From positions 1 through 45,312 of the forward strand of contig NZ_QYTV02000012.1 in NCBI RefSeq assembly GCF_003605385.1: a DNA stretch of 45,312 bases, read 5' to 3'. Below are positions 25,549 through 34,869 of this stretch, piece after piece (position 1 is the first letter of the stretch; every line of letters begins with the position of its first letter). The DNA is from Siminovitchia acidinfaciens (lineage in GTDB: Bacteria; Bacillota; Bacilli; Bacillales; Bacillaceae_C). Made by a program: the position numbers and the translations under genes. The notes under the pieces were generated by a model that was not told where the DNA came from, ran no database searches, and saw only the letters and a program-made list of their open reading frames with translations.

Positions 25549-26478
25549 CTACACCCTAATATTTGTTATTTTGCGGATCAGGAAAAAAGAAAGTGCGATT
25601 CCCAGCAGGAACAAGGTCAAAATGACCAGACCCGGAGCAGTCCATAATGGGTCGATAAACCCCTCGATAATGTTGTTCATCACGAGCAAAAGGAAAACCG
25701 GTAAAATTGGAACAATGTAGGAAATATACTTTTGCTCAGATGTCATTGTTTTGATTACCTGATTAAGTACTTTTCTTTCCTCCAATGTGTTAGCCATCGT
25801 TTCCAGTGTCAGCGCCAAATTGCCTCCTGTTTTCTTTTGAATCAGCAAAGTGGCAATGAATAGTTGAAAGTCCCTTGATTTGTTCTTCTTTTGAGTGGAC
25901 TTCAATGCACTTTCCATTGACACACCAAGCTTCAACTCATGGGATATCCGCTTGAACTCCGTCCCTGCGGGTTCGGGAATCTCCCTTGCCACCAGGTCGA
26001 CCCCCTGGCTGATTGTCATACCCGAACGAGCAGCATTCCCAAGCATTCTGCACACCTCGCCAAGCTGTTCATTGAACCTTTCCTCATACTTGTTTTTTCT
26101 AAGATAAAACAAGGAGTAATGCGAAGCGATCAACAGTCCGATAGCTATTAATGTACTAATGACTGGGGGCATTTTGAAAATATTTACAAATAACACTATA
26201 AAAACAAGAAAACCTAGAATGTGAATCCCCAGATATTCCGAAGGAAGTATCTTCAGGTTGGCATTTAATAGCTTTGCGCGAAGCGTCTCTGCATTTTTGG
26301 ATTGGTCATAGCGGTCCCCCCATACACTGATAAAGCTCTTTCTCTGCTCTTCAGGAAACCAGTGGCGCACCTTTTTCTCCCACTCCTTCTTTTGGGAGCG
26401 GTAGCCGAGGTAATAATAACCAGCCAAAAGAAGGAGCAATACAGACAAGCTATATAATATTGGAATGCTCAAATTCAC
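25549..26478 (-). CDS. tadB: TadB-like inner membrane platform protein
   Basis: About 309 residues. N-terminal helix, two helices near residues 90-125, T2SSF domain (ARSGMTISQGVDLVAREI ... ALTLETMANTLEER) and C-terminal helices. An upstream ATG at 26502 is in frame, but GGAGG lies between it and the GTG at 26478 (8-base spacer), so 26478 is preferred. Overlaps the end of tadA by 29 bases, which suggests coupled translation. Confidence 0.9.
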   Translation of the reverse strand: MNLSIPILYSLSVLLLLLAGYYYLGYRSQKKEWEKKVRHWFPEEQRKSFISVWGDRYDQSKNAETLRAKLLNANLKILPSEYLGIHILGFLVFIVLFVNIFKMPPVISTLIAIGLLIASHYSLFYLRKNKYEERFNEQLGEVCRMLGNAARSGMTISQGVDLVAREIPEPAGTEFKRISHELKLGVSMESALKSTQKKNKSRDFQLFIATLLIQKKTGGNLALTLETMANTLEERKVLNQVIKTMTSEQKYISYIVPILPVFLLLVMNNIIEGFIDPLWTAPGLVILTLFLLGIALSFFLIRKITNIRV

Positions 26479-27829
26479 TTGCAGACCCTCCTTTAGCTTC
26501 AAACATCAACGTATCGAGATGAATGCCTTGAATTTTCATTTGTTCCAGGCATTTCGGAATAACTCCGGTTGCTGTAAAAAATCCATCCACTTTTCCATTT
26601 GAGCCAATCCCGGTCTTTTTGAAACGGAAAATATCCTGCACTTTGATTTGATTTTTCTCATCAACATAGACTTCCGCGATATTCACAATCTTCCTTGAAC
26701 CGTCGGTTAATCTTTCCGCCTGGATGATATAATCTAACGCTCCGACGATATATTCCCTTACGATATGTGTCGGCAAATCCATCCCTGCCATGATTACCAT
26801 GCCCTCCACCCGACGAATGGCATCCGCTGGTGTATTTGCATGCACTGTCGTCAATGAACCTTCATGTCCTGTATTCATTGCCTGCAGCATATCGAAAGCT
26901 TCGGCTCCCCGTACCTCACCAACAATGATCCGATCGGGCCTCATCCTTAGGGCGTTTCGGACCAATTGTCTTATGGAAACTTCCCCTTTACCTTCAACGT
27001 TTGCCGGGCGTGCTTCCATTCCGACTACACTTGCCCGGTTCAGACGAAGTTCTGCCGAATCCTCTATTGTTATGACACGCTCATAGGCGGGAATAGATTT
27101 TGCCACTGCATTCAGTAGTGTTGTTTTCCCGCTGCCTGTACCTCCGGAAATGAGTACATTCGTTTTTACTTCCACAAGAGCTTCAACGAATCGGGACATA
27201 TCTTCATTCATAGATTGAAATGATATCAGGTCTTCCATTTCAAATGGTGTTTTTCGGAACTTCCTGATAGATATGAGAGTGCCGTTCAAGCTGATAGGTG
27301 GAATGACCGCATTTACACGGCTGCCATCGGGCAGGCGGGCATCGACCATCGGAGAGCTTTCGTCCAGGCGCCGGCCAAGGGGGGCAATGACCCTGTCAAT
27401 GATATGGCGGATATGAGCTTCATCCTTAAATGTGATATTCGCCCTTTCAAGCCGTCCCTTTTTCTCTATAAAAACCTCATTCGGCCCATTAACAAGAATC
27501 TCGGTAATATCCTCGTCGTTCAACAGCGACTCCAAGGGCCCGAACCCTACACTTTCATCAATAATGCGCGACAATAAAAGTTCTTTATCGTGCCTTGGGA
27601 TGATCACTTTTTCTTCGGCCATGAACTGGTTGATCAACCGTTCGATGGTCAAGCGTCTTTCACCCTCGTTCAGGCTGATCAAATGCTCTAAGTTCGTTTC
27701 CGCCAGCAGGCGCATTTTATAATGTTCAACTAATTCGTCAATAATCGGATTGGCTTTTGGAATATGAAGGTGATCCTCAACAGGCTCTTCAATATTGATC
27801 GGGTCAAATTTTTTTCGAAAGAGCGACAA
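26450..27829 (-). CDS. tadA: CpaF/TadA-type pilus assembly ATPase
   Basis: About 459 residues; drives Flp pilin assembly. Walker [14 protein letters not shown] near residue 235, Asp box [11 protein letters not shown], Walker B-like [13 protein letters not shown], and His box [13 protein letters not shown]. The first in-frame start, GTG at 27838, overlaps GGAGG; the TTG at 27829 has it 8 bases upstream and is chosen. Preceded by a helical N-terminal domain as in other CpaF proteins. Confidence 0.94.
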   Translation of the reverse strand: MSLFRKKFDPINIEEPVEDHLHIPKANPIIDELVEHYKMRLLAETNLEHLISLNEGERRLTIERLINQFMAEEKVIIPRHDKELLLSRIIDESVGFGPLESLLNDEDITEILVNGPNEVFIEKKGRLERANITFKDEAHIRHIIDRVIAPLGRRLDESSPMVDARLPDGSRVNAVIPPISLNGTLISIRKFRKTPFEMEDLISFQSMNEDMSRFVEALVEVKTNVLISGGTGSGKTTLLNAVAKSIPAYERVITIEDSAELRLNRASVVGMEARPANVEGKGEVSIRQLVRNALRMRPDRIIVGEVRGAEAFDMLQAMNTGHEGSLTTVHANTPADAIRRVEGMVIMAGMDLPTHIVREYIVGALDYIIQAERLTDGSRKIVNIAEVYVDEKNQIKVQDIFRFKKTGIGSNGKVDGFFTATGVIPKCLEQMKIQGIHLDTLMFEAKGGSASEFEHSNII

Positions 27830-27898
27830 TGGCGGCACCTCCTGTTCATGTCTAACGTCATTTTTTTGATAAAAATATTAAAAATAAAAATATTGTAA

Positions 27899-29038
27899 TT
27901 ATTTAAGCATGGAATGAACCCATTTATGGATATCCTTTGCTGCAGGAATCATCTTCTTCTCTTTCGGCTGGGTCCGAATCGGCAGACCTTTGTTAATCGC
28001 AGTCTGAACTCCTTTGAGATCTCTTCTGACTTCGGCGGCGACTGGATACTGAACGAATCTCTCCAGATCCTTTTTGGTCAACTCATTCTCTCTTCCTTTT
28101 TCGTTGATCACAAATTCCAGCCTATCTTCCGTTACAATCCCAAGTCTTCGAAAAAGGTCTTCTACACTTTTTAAAACACGGATGGAGGGTGTATCCAGTG
28201 TGATCGTGTAATAAATACGATCAGCTTCTGCAAGTGCCGCATAGGTTGTTTCATCGATAGCTGCCGGCAGGTCAACGATGATGAAATCGTAGCTTCTGCG
28301 ACAGGCACGGAGCAGACGGGTAACAAATTCACCGTCAACACTTTCAGCCAGTTCTGCATCACGCGGACTGATCAGCAGCTCCAGCTTGGATGATGGTTGG
28401 GTTTCCGCGATATTCCTTATATGATTTTCGTTAATTTCTTTAATTACCGGCTTTAAATCAATCATGGATCTTTCGCTGTCCATTCCAAGGAACGTTTCCG
28501 CACCGCCGAATTGGAAGTTCAAATCTATATGAATCACTTGGGCTGTGGATTCGAGTTTAAGCGTTTGGGCAAAAGCCGTACTTAGAAAAGTTTTACCCGA
28601 TCCACCTTTTCCGCTGTAAAAAGCGAAAACCTGGCCTGTACCTCTTCTGAATCCGCTCGCGGCGGCACTTTCTGACACGCTCGCTTCCCGCGATTGCATT
28701 TCCGCTATTCGGTCCTGCAGCATCTGTACTTCATCCGGGAGAACCAAATAGTCAAATGCCCCCATGCGGGAAACATCACGCAGCAAGTGAAAATCTTGGC
28801 TATCGTGAATATACAAAATACCCATGTTAGGATTCTGTCCCAATAAAAAAGCTATAATATCAAGTGCGGAGACTGATTCATTTCTCATGACGACTGCCAT
28901 CCCGATATCTGTTTCTTGGAATTTGGATTGCATCTGGTTAGGATCTACTAAACTGATTTCATATGAATCTTCCAGTCTCTCTTTTATCATTTGATAAAAA
29001 GAATCCTCATCTCCGATAATAAATAACTCTTTGCTCAT
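27899..29038 (-). CDS. tadZ: TadZ/CpaE-like ParA-family ATPase
   Basis: About 379 residues. N-terminal receiver-like domain (residues 1-120, ELFIIGDEDSF) lacking a convincing phospho-acceptor Asp set, then a MinD/ParA ATPase with the deviant Walker A YSGKGGSGKTFLS, HIDLNFQFGG and IVDLPA. TadZ places the pilus machine in the cell. A TTG at 29056 is in frame but overlaps GGAGG; the ATG at 29038 has it 11 bases upstream. Confidence 0.92.
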   Translation of the reverse strand: MSKELFIIGDEDSFYQMIKERLEDSYEISLVDPNQMQSKFQETDIGMAVVMRNESVSALDIIAFLLGQNPNMGILYIHDSQDFHLLRDVSRMGAFDYLVLPDEVQMLQDRIAEMQSREASVSESAAASGFRRGTGQVFAFYSGKGGSGKTFLSTAFAQTLKLESTAQVIHIDLNFQFGGAETFLGMDSERSMIDLKPVIKEINENHIRNIAETQPSSKLELLISPRDAELAESVDGEFVTRLLRACRRSYDFIIVDLPAAIDETTYAALAEADRIYYTITLDTPSIRVLKSVEDLFRRLGIVTEDRLEFVINEKGRENELTKKDLERFVQYPVAAEVRRDLKGVQTAINKGLPIRTQPKEKKMIPAAKDIHKWVHSMLK

Positions 29039-29128
29039 TTTCTTGGCTACCTCCAACTATAAAACCGGTCATCTGTCCATGGCAGCTGTCTACTGATGTG
29101 TCGCACTTCTGCCATCAATGGATAGGCT

Positions 29129-29905
29129 CTATTTCTTTTCTTCTTTGCTTTCCGCCTTTTTTTCTTCCTCTTTTGCTTTTTTAGCTTTTTCTGCATCCTT
29201 TGCCGCTTGCTTTTCTTTCACTTCCTTGGCAGGTGCTTCGGGAGCTCGTTCTTGTTTAGACATTTCCTGCCCTTTCTGTTCTTCCGGCTCTTCCCACTGC
29301 CCGACATTTGCCTTAACAACGCGCACACTGTCTGCATAATTTTGCATATGGATCAATTCCGGAGCTTTCTCGGCCGGGACTTCCAGCAGGACTCCCTTAA
29401 AGTCCTTTCCTTTTTTTAAGGCCTGCGCAACTTTTACATCCCTCATGAAGTAGTCCGTTTCTTCCTTTGAATCAAAGCGATGCGACACAATGATATCAAC
29501 GCGGTCTAATGCTTCCAGTTGTTCATCATAAGTGATTCTGTCTGACCGCATGAGCGAAATCAAACGGTTATTTTCCTCCACTACCGATGATGCCTGCTTC
29601 AACATATTCTGAGTGATGACATCTCCTTTGGATAAAGGAACGATGGAAACTTTATTTTTTAAATCTTCCACGTCTGTCACATGATAAGATTTAACGTATT
29701 TTTGCGGAATCTCTTCCATAGCCACATCTTCTGGCAAAATGACTTTCCTTGAAGGTACCTCCTGACTAGCAACCGCCACCTGGACCATTGTACCCAAATT
29801 GGTATTCAAAGCTTGGACTTTCTTTAAGATGAGCATACCGGCTGTCAATGCAAGCAGTAATGCTATAGAAAAAAATATGATGGCTTTTCTTTTCGATTCA
29901 AGCAT
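29129..29905 (-). CDS. cpaB: CpaB/RcpC-like SAF-domain protein
   Basis: About 258 residues. One N-terminal membrane helix (IIFFSIALLLALTAGMLIL), then an extracytoplasmic SAF domain (VQVAVASQEVPSRKVILPEDV...KGDVITQNML), and a striking C-terminal tail of about 50 residues made mainly of Lys, Glu and Ala. RcpC/CpaB stabilises Tad pili; the outer membrane secretin partner is absent, as expected in a monoderm. GAGGTAAAAAG before the ATG decides the start over 29950. First gene of the locus. Confidence 0.85.
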   Translation of the reverse strand: MLESKRKAIIFFSIALLLALTAGMLILKKVQALNTNLGTMVQVAVASQEVPSRKVILPEDVAMEEIPQKYVKSYHVTDVEDLKNKVSIVPLSKGDVITQNMLKQASSVVEENNRLISLMRSDRITYDEQLEALDRVDIIVSHRFDSKEETDYFMRDVKVAQALKKGKDFKGVLLEVPAEKAPELIHMQNYADSVRVVKANVGQWEEPEEQKGQEMSKQERAPEAPAKEVKEKQAAKDAEKAKKAKEEEKKAESKEEKK

Positions 29906-29943
29906 CTTTTTACCTCGCTTCTTCCTGGCAATATATGTAAGGC

Positions 29944-29990
29944 TTAACAAGCATTATATTGTTAATACCATCTTTCAAATAGATGGTCAA
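29944..29990 (-). promoter_or_regulatory. Tad operon promoter region with two inverted repeats
   Basis: On the minus strand -35 TTGACC (29985-29990), 17-base spacer, -10 TATTAA (29962-29967). The spacer carries CCATCT...AGATGG and the region just downstream carries TTAACAA-8-TTGTTAA, both perfect arms. These could be operators. An alternative -10 TATAAT lies at 29953-29958 but lacks a good -35. Confidence 0.4.
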
Positions 29991-30000
29991 CGAGGCCTAA

Positions 30001-30500
30001 ATCGTTAGTAATTAGGCATTGTAAGCAAAAATACCTGTCGAAAAACAAATATATAAGTCGATAGTCATTTTTTCAAATTCAATCCCATTACAAAATTTAC
30101 ATACTTTTTACAGTTTCAGGAAATTGTATAACCTCTGAAACAATTGTGGTAATAAGGGTTTATTTTTACTCTTTTCATTTCGGAAAACTGCCAAAGTAGG
30201 AGGTTAGACGTAAGACAAAGTGTTCAACCGGCTGTTTATCGACGTAGAGATTGAGCCGATATGCGGAAACGTCTTGCTCATCGCTGCAAATTTGACGATT
30301 CCCGAGGAGGACACTACTGATATCAACCACATCACGTAAAACTTCTCCGAGTATGGTTCGTGGAGATTTGCGACGAACTGAACAAGATTTCCTCGAAAAA
30401 GCATTGGCATAGGAGCACATTCGAGTCGACTTTCTAGGAGGCTTATAACCTCGAGGGGCTAGGCATCGGAGCTAGCCAAGAGTGAATCCAATGAAAATGA
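30001..30500. other. gene-free stretch with decayed repeat-like sequence
   Basis: No convincing gene. 30001-30170 is AT-rich upstream DNA of the Tad locus, with a TGTCGAA (Spo0A-box-like) at 30036-30042. From about 30175 the base composition shifts to GC-richer; the sequence is open in short frames on both strands without ribosome binding sites. Its end (TATAACCTCGAGGGGCTAGGCATCGGAGCTAG, in two blocks) resembles the ends of Bacillus interspersed repeats, so it may be a degenerate repeat. Confidence 0.45.
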
Positions 30501-30726
30501 AAAGGAAGTTCGAGAGTATCTGCTTATCGGCGACAAGCAAGATGAATACTGGCGAAGGTGTTGATTGCCTTCAGAAGATTGGCTTATGACTTCAAGCAGA
30601 AGGCACTCGGCAAGCTCAAATTGCGTCATCCTGTTCGTCGCAGCCAGACAACACGGCAACTTGGCGCCTCAATGCGCCCCCGTCCTATCGCACTGGCCGC
30701 ACTAGGGCTTCCTGTCCGTCGGAGCT
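30501..30726 (+). repeat. interspersed intergenic repeat, copy B
   Basis: Aligns with copy A through CTTATCGGCGACAAGCAAGA, GATTGGCTTATGAC, TTGGCGCCTCA and CACTAGGGCTTCCTGTCC followed by GTCGGAGCT. It carries about 50 extra bases in the middle compared with copy A. No open frame with a ribosome binding site. Confidence 0.7.
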
Positions 30727-30790
30727 GTACGTAGTAGCATATTCTGATTAACAAGCTTTCAACGCTATTGAATTTATCATAGTTAACGAC

Positions 30791-30825
30791 AAAAAACCCT
30801 TCGGTGTTGTTAACACCGAAGGGTT
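30791..30825 (-). terminator. Rho-independent terminator of gntR-lhgO-DUF3870
   Basis: On the minus strand AACCCTTCGGTGTT pairs perfectly with AACACCGAAGGGTT (14 bp, 3-base loop) followed by TTTT. 30 bases past the DUF3870 stop. Confidence 0.93.
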
Positions 30826-30854
30826 CCTAGCCGTTCTATTTTACCAATCAAATA

Positions 30855-31184
30855 TTATTTTTCAGCCGCCTTGATTTGTTTGTAGTGGAGATCAAGGTCC
30901 TTCATTGCAGCAATGAGTGCGTTGGTCGCTTTACCGCGGTAGTACGTTTGAATGGCTTCAATCTGTTCATCGATGCCGTCCTTCAAGCTTGTACCCCTTA
31001 ATAGGCGACCTATGAAATCACTGCCGTGCTCCGTTGCAAGTGTGGCAGAGGCTTTAAGAATTACTCCGTATTTCACATCTACTTCAGCTGTAATCGTCAA
31101 GGTTTCATACACGCTCTTCGCGGCCATTCCTTGCGGCAGGCGTGCATGACCGGCTATAAACATTGTCTTGGCGTTGAACTCCAT
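30855..31184 (-). CDS. DUF3870 family protein
   Basis: 109 residues, soluble. FIAGHARLPQGMAAKSVYETL, then EVDVKYGVILKASATLAT and FIGRLLRGTSL match what I know of DUF3870, a family of unknown function. 23 bases after lhgO and last in the operon, so a role linked to L-2-hydroxyglutarate or glutarate use is suggested by position only. GGAG before the ATG. Confidence 0.8.
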   Translation of the reverse strand: MEFNAKTMFIAGHARLPQGMAAKSVYETLTITAEVDVKYGVILKASATLATEHGSDFIGRLLRGTSLKDGIDEQIEAIQTYYRGKATNALIAAMKDLDLHYKQIKAAEK

Positions 31185-31207
31185 GGATCAATCTCCTCTT
31201 TCCAAAA

Positions 31208-32425
31208 TTATAATGTTACAGCTGCTTCTTTCAGATGTGCTTGTTCAGGAATTCGTCTAACCACTTCTTTTCCTATTTCAATGGATGCAGTGGCAGCTGG
31301 TGATGGTGCGTTACATACGTGAATGGATCTGTCACCCATGATGATATTGAAGTCATCAACCATAGATCCGTCATCTTTGAGCGCTTGGGCACGAACACCT
31401 GCAGGAGCCGGAATTAAGTCGTCCTCCTGAATTTCAGGGATCAGCGCTTGAAGGCTTTTCGTAAATTGAGCTTTGCTGAATGAACGAATATATTCATCTA
31501 GCCCTTCTTTTGCGAACTTGCCAGCCATTTTCCATAAGCCTGGGAATGCAAGGCTTTCTGCTAAATCTTTCGCACTGAAGTCAAGCTTTTTGTAACCTTC
31601 ACGTTTAAATGCTAACACAGCGTTTGGACCTGCATCAACTTCTCCGCTTATCATACGCGTAAAGTGAACGCCAAGGAACGGGAATTTCGGATTAGGAACT
31701 GGATAAATCAAGTGTTTGACCAAGTGACGTTTTTCAGGTACTAATTTATAATATTCTCCTCGGAACGGCAGAATTTTCATATCTGTTTTATAGCCTGCAG
31801 CTGCAGCTACGCGGTCACTGTGGAGTCCAGCACAGTTGATGACCATGTTGGCTTTGACTGTTCCGTTGGATGTTTCGATGACAACTGTGTCGGAACCTTC
31901 ATTGATTTTCTCAACTTTTGTGTTTAAAAGAATATCACCGCCGTGCTCTTGGATGATCTCTGCGATTTTTTCACTCACTTGCTTATAGTTGATAATCCCA
32001 GCCATTGGAACACGAATCGCTGCAAGACCAGCAACATGCGGCTCAATTTCTTTCAATTCATCTTTGTCAATTTTTGTAATGGCGAGTTCGTTTTGCAGAC
32101 CTCTTTCATAAAGATTATCTAAGAGAGGAAGCTCTTCCTGCTTTGTCGCAACAATAACTTTACCGCAAATATCATGAGCGATGTCATACTTTTCAGCGAA
32201 CTCTCTCATAGTTTGGCTTCCTTGTCTTGCAAAGCGTGCTTTGAAACTACCAGGTTTGTAGTAGATTCCAGAATGGATAACACCACTATTATGTCCGGTT
32301 TGGTGTTCAGCTACAGAACCTTCCTTTTCAATGACGACGACTTTTGCATTCGGGAATCTGTCGTAAATGGCCATACCTGTTGAAAGACCTACAATACCGC
32401 CGCCTACAATTGCGAAATCATACAT
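31208..32425 (-). CDS. lhgO: L-2-hydroxyglutarate dehydrogenase/oxidase (LhgO)
   Basis: FAD enzyme oxidising L-2-hydroxyglutarate to 2-oxoglutarate, passing electrons to quinone (membrane-associated). 405 residues. Starts MYDFAIVGGGIVGLSTGMA (dinucleotide-binding motif) and shares with E. coli LhgO the blocks HQTGHNSGVIHSG, CGKVIVAT, PFRGEYYKL, FLGVHFTRMI, PNAVLAFKREGY, PAGVRAQA and NAPSPAATASI. A longer frame begins at 32473, but GGAGG 9 bases before the ATG at 32425 and the family N-terminus decide. It acts after GlaH. 18 bases after gntR; operon with DUF3870. Confidence 0.95.
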   Translation of the reverse strand: MYDFAIVGGGIVGLSTGMAIYDRFPNAKVVVIEKEGSVAEHQTGHNSGVIHSGIYYKPGSFKARFARQGSQTMREFAEKYDIAHDICGKVIVATKQEELPLLDNLYERGLQNELAITKIDKDELKEIEPHVAGLAAIRVPMAGIINYKQVSEKIAEIIQEHGGDILLNTKVEKINEGSDTVVIETSNGTVKANMVINCAGLHSDRVAAAAGYKTDMKILPFRGEYYKLVPEKRHLVKHLIYPVPNPKFPFLGVHFTRMISGEVDAGPNAVLAFKREGYKKLDFSAKDLAESLAFPGLWKMAGKFAKEGLDEYIRSFSKAQFTKSLQALIPEIQEDDLIPAPAGVRAQALKDDGSMVDDFNIIMGDRSIHVCNAPSPAATASIEIGKEVVRRIPEQAHLKEAAVTL

Positions 32426-32442
32426 AATTTTATGCCTCCATT

Positions 32443-33117
32443 TTAAGCGTGTTTTTTTATGCTTTCCATACAATCTATTAAATTATTTTTTGTACGCAAA
32501 ATATGATACTCCACTGCAGCCCGCAGTTCAGCCGGGTCTCCTCTTAATGCAGCCTCATAGATGAGCCTGTGTTCCCGCTGTGTCTCCTGATAATAATCAA
32601 TCAACAGATTGGGCGCTATGGGGGAAATTCCGAGAGTTTCAACCATTTTACGCAGCCTTGGCCATGGACAGCCGCCCATTAGAGTCTGGTGAAACGCTGC
32701 ATTCAAACGGATATATTCACCATTGGTCTCATCCGTCAAATCAAGTGTTTCCATTTGCACTAAAATATCGTGCAAATACTGTTTATCCCCTTCTGTTAAA
32801 AAAGGGAGCGACTTTTCTACCGCCAGGCCTTCAAGCATGGACCGAATATAGTAAATCTCCTCTATATTCTCCTTCGTAATGGGTGTAACAACTGCGCCCT
32901 TGTGGGGGACGATTTCAACGAGCCCTTCCATTTGCAGTTGTGTAAGTGCTTCGCGAATCGGCATTCTGCTGACATCCAGCTTCTCTGCCCACTCTTCTTG
33001 AATCAACCGGTCACCCTTTTTCAAAGTACCGTCCAAAATGACTTCTCTCAGACGCTTAGCGACATTTTTAACAACTGTCGACTTATGCTGAGCCATTTTC
33101 TCTGGCAAAATATCCAC
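32443..33117 (-). CDS. GntR-family regulator (FadR/FCD type)
   Basis: About 224 residues. N-terminal winged helix (VVKNVAKRLREVILDGTLKKGDRLIQEEWAEKL then SRMPIREALTQLQMEGLVEI), C-terminal FCD ligand domain with metal-binding type His (NAAFHQTLM, EHRLIYEAAL, EYHILR). Encoded directly before lhgO, so it probably senses a pathway compound such as glutarate or 2-hydroxyglutarate, as CsiR/GlaR does in proteobacteria. Start uncertain: GTG 33117, TTG 33108 (GGGGTGGA upstream) or ATG 33096. Confidence 0.88.
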   Translation of the reverse strand: MDILPEKMAQHKSTVVKNVAKRLREVILDGTLKKGDRLIQEEWAEKLDVSRMPIREALTQLQMEGLVEIVPHKGAVVTPITKENIEEIYYIRSMLEGLAVEKSLPFLTEGDKQYLHDILVQMETLDLTDETNGEYIRLNAAFHQTLMGGCPWPRLRKMVETLGISPIAPNLLIDYYQETQREHRLIYEAALRGDPAELRAAVEYHILRTKNNLIDCMESIKKHA

Positions 33118-33123
33118 CCCAAT

Positions 33124-33172
33124 TCATTTTGGATACAATTTAGAGTTTATCATACATAAAAATAGCTTTCAA
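33124..33172 (-). promoter_or_regulatory. promoter of gntR-lhgO-DUF3870 with possible operator
   Basis: On the minus strand -35 TTGAAA, 17-base spacer, -10 TAAACT. Just downstream TTGTATCCAAA is an imperfect palindrome of the kind bound by FadR-type GntR proteins. Autoregulation is plausible, unproven. Confidence 0.4.
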
Positions 33173-33183
33173 GTGAACAAAAC

Positions 33184-33221
33184 AAAAAAATTGAATCCAA
33201 TCTTTGTTAGATTGGATTCAA
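33184..33221 (-). terminator. Rho-independent terminator of the APC permease
   Basis: Perfect 13-bp stem TTGAATCCAATCT/AGATTGGATTCAA, loop AACAA, followed by seven T on the minus strand. It separates the permease from gntR. Confidence 0.95.
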
Positions 33222-33242
33222 TTCACTTAAAATTAGCTATTA

Positions 33243-34625
33243 TTATTTGTCAAACTTCATTTTCTCTTTAGGGAAGTTTTTCCTCATGGCGAACATTAGC
33301 AGAAGGCCAAGAACCACCCAGCCTGCAAAGATAAACCATTCGTAAGGCCAAACTAGTGATGCAGGCATTCCAGGCAGATAAAGAATTACGAAGAAAATAC
33401 TAAAGATAATCGCAAGCCATCCAACAATACTTGATTTTCCAGCTCGGAATGGTCGTTCCATGTCAGGCTCATGTTTACGCAACTGTACAAAAGCCACAGC
33501 CGCTAAAAGATAAGCGATAACGATGGCAAGTCCACCAGCGTCTACAAGCCATACAAGCATAGGACGTCCAAGTAACGGGGCTACTGTTGCCAATCCACCA
33601 ATAAACAGAACAGAGTTTGTAGGTGTACCGTGCTTAGAATCTAATTTACCGAACCAAGCAGGAATCATCTTTTTATCGGCCATAGCGAACAAAATCCGGC
33701 TTCCTCCAATGATGAAAGCATTCCAGCTCGTCAAGATCCCGGCAATACCTCCAAGAATCAGGACAATTCCCCAAATGTCACTTCCAAAAACAGCAGCCAT
33801 GGCATCGGCAGTCGGAAGTGTTGAAGCAACCATAGATTCCTTATCCAGTCCCAAAGCAACTGCCAGTATGACAGCAACATACCAAATAACAGCCAAAATA
33901 ACAGATAAAATCAAAATTCTTCCAATAGCTTTAGCTGGAACATTCATTTCTTCTGCAGTTTGCGGAATAACGTCAAATCCAACGAACATGAAAGGTGTCA
34001 TAATTGCGACAACCATGATACCTCCAATACCACCGACAAACAATGGATCAGCATTAGCTGTTTCTCCATTGAAAATCCCACCAAAAATAAGCAGTAAACC
34101 GATAAGAGCAATGATAATAGTTAAAACCATTTGCAAGAAGGCTGCAGATTTTACGCCTAAATAGTTAATAATTGTTACAAAAATAGAGGCCCCAACACCA
34201 ACCAATACCCATGAAGCGTATACTTCATAATCATTGATTGTATACATATAACCTACTTTATAATTAGGGAAGATATATTCAATAACTGTAGGAAGAGCTA
34301 CGGCTTCAAAAGCTACAACTGAAATATAACCAAGGGCGAGCATCCATGCAGCAACAAAAGCAGATTTTGGACCGACACCTCTTAAAACATATATAAGTGC
34401 TCCACCAGTTGTAGGCATGGAAGATGCCAATTCAGCATAAGTCAATCCAACATATATAACTAATATTCCTCCAGCGACAAATGCAATCATCGCTCCGATC
34501 GTACCGGCTCCTATAATCCACTCTCCGGACAGTACGACCCAGCCCCATCCAATCATGGCGCCAAAGGCTAAAAACAGGACGTCCCAACGTGATAATACCT
34601 TTTCGACATTTCTATCCTTTTGCAT
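33243..34625 (-). CDS. APC superfamily amino acid/organic acid permease
   Basis: 460 residues, about twelve membrane helices. N-terminus has the APC pattern FLAFGAMIGWGWVVLSGEWI (helix 1 with unwound GAMIGWG), GGILVIYVGLTYAELASSMPTTGGA, and VGFDVIPQTAEE, VIGGSRILFAMA. C-terminus short. The substrate is not evident; between gabD and lhgO it may import glutarate, 5-aminovalerate, GABA or lysine. AAAGGAG before the ATG. Separated from gabD by 240 bases with a hairpin and from gntR by a strong terminator. Confidence 0.88.
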   Translation of the reverse strand: MQKDRNVEKVLSRWDVLFLAFGAMIGWGWVVLSGEWIIGAGTIGAMIAFVAGGILVIYVGLTYAELASSMPTTGGALIYVLRGVGPKSAFVAAWMLALGYISVVAFEAVALPTVIEYIFPNYKVGYMYTINDYEVYASWVLVGVGASIFVTIINYLGVKSAAFLQMVLTIIIALIGLLLIFGGIFNGETANADPLFVGGIGGIMVVAIMTPFMFVGFDVIPQTAEEMNVPAKAIGRILILSVILAVIWYVAVILAVALGLDKESMVASTLPTADAMAAVFGSDIWGIVLILGGIAGILTSWNAFIIGGSRILFAMADKKMIPAWFGKLDSKHGTPTNSVLFIGGLATVAPLLGRPMLVWLVDAGGLAIVIAYLLAAVAFVQLRKHEPDMERPFRAGKSSIVGWLAIIFSIFFVILYLPGMPASLVWPYEWFIFAGWVVLGLLLMFAMRKNFPKEKMKFDK

Positions 34626-34829
34626 ACTTGTACTCCTTTAAAATGTACTTTCCTTTTAAAGTCCAGCTGCTGTCGCACTTTCATGCGGGCGCTTTCACAC
34701 TTCTCATTATTGAGTTTGAGGCTATTCAAGCGACAATAAACGACAAATTTTACTCAGAAAAAAGATGAGGCCAATCGCTTCTGAATTTGTGCCCTACGCA
34801 TGCGACTTCCGCTTTTCTATTAAAAGGGG

Positions 34830-34858
34830 TCTGCTGAAAGACTTTCACTTTCAGCAGA
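34830..34858 (-). terminator. hairpin after gabD
   Basis: Perfect 11-bp stem TCTGCTGAAAG/CTTTCAGCAGA with a 7-base loop, followed by CCCCTTTT on the minus strand. Only a partial T run, so probably leaky, allowing read-through to the permease. The rest of 34626-34829 shows no gene. Confidence 0.6.
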
Positions 34859-34869
34859 TAGTTGTTTTA

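Noticed and set aside
30175-30659. Overlapping ORFs of 66-81 residues on the minus strand
   Set aside because: No ribosome binding sites, no recognisable protein, and they overlap repeat-like DNA.
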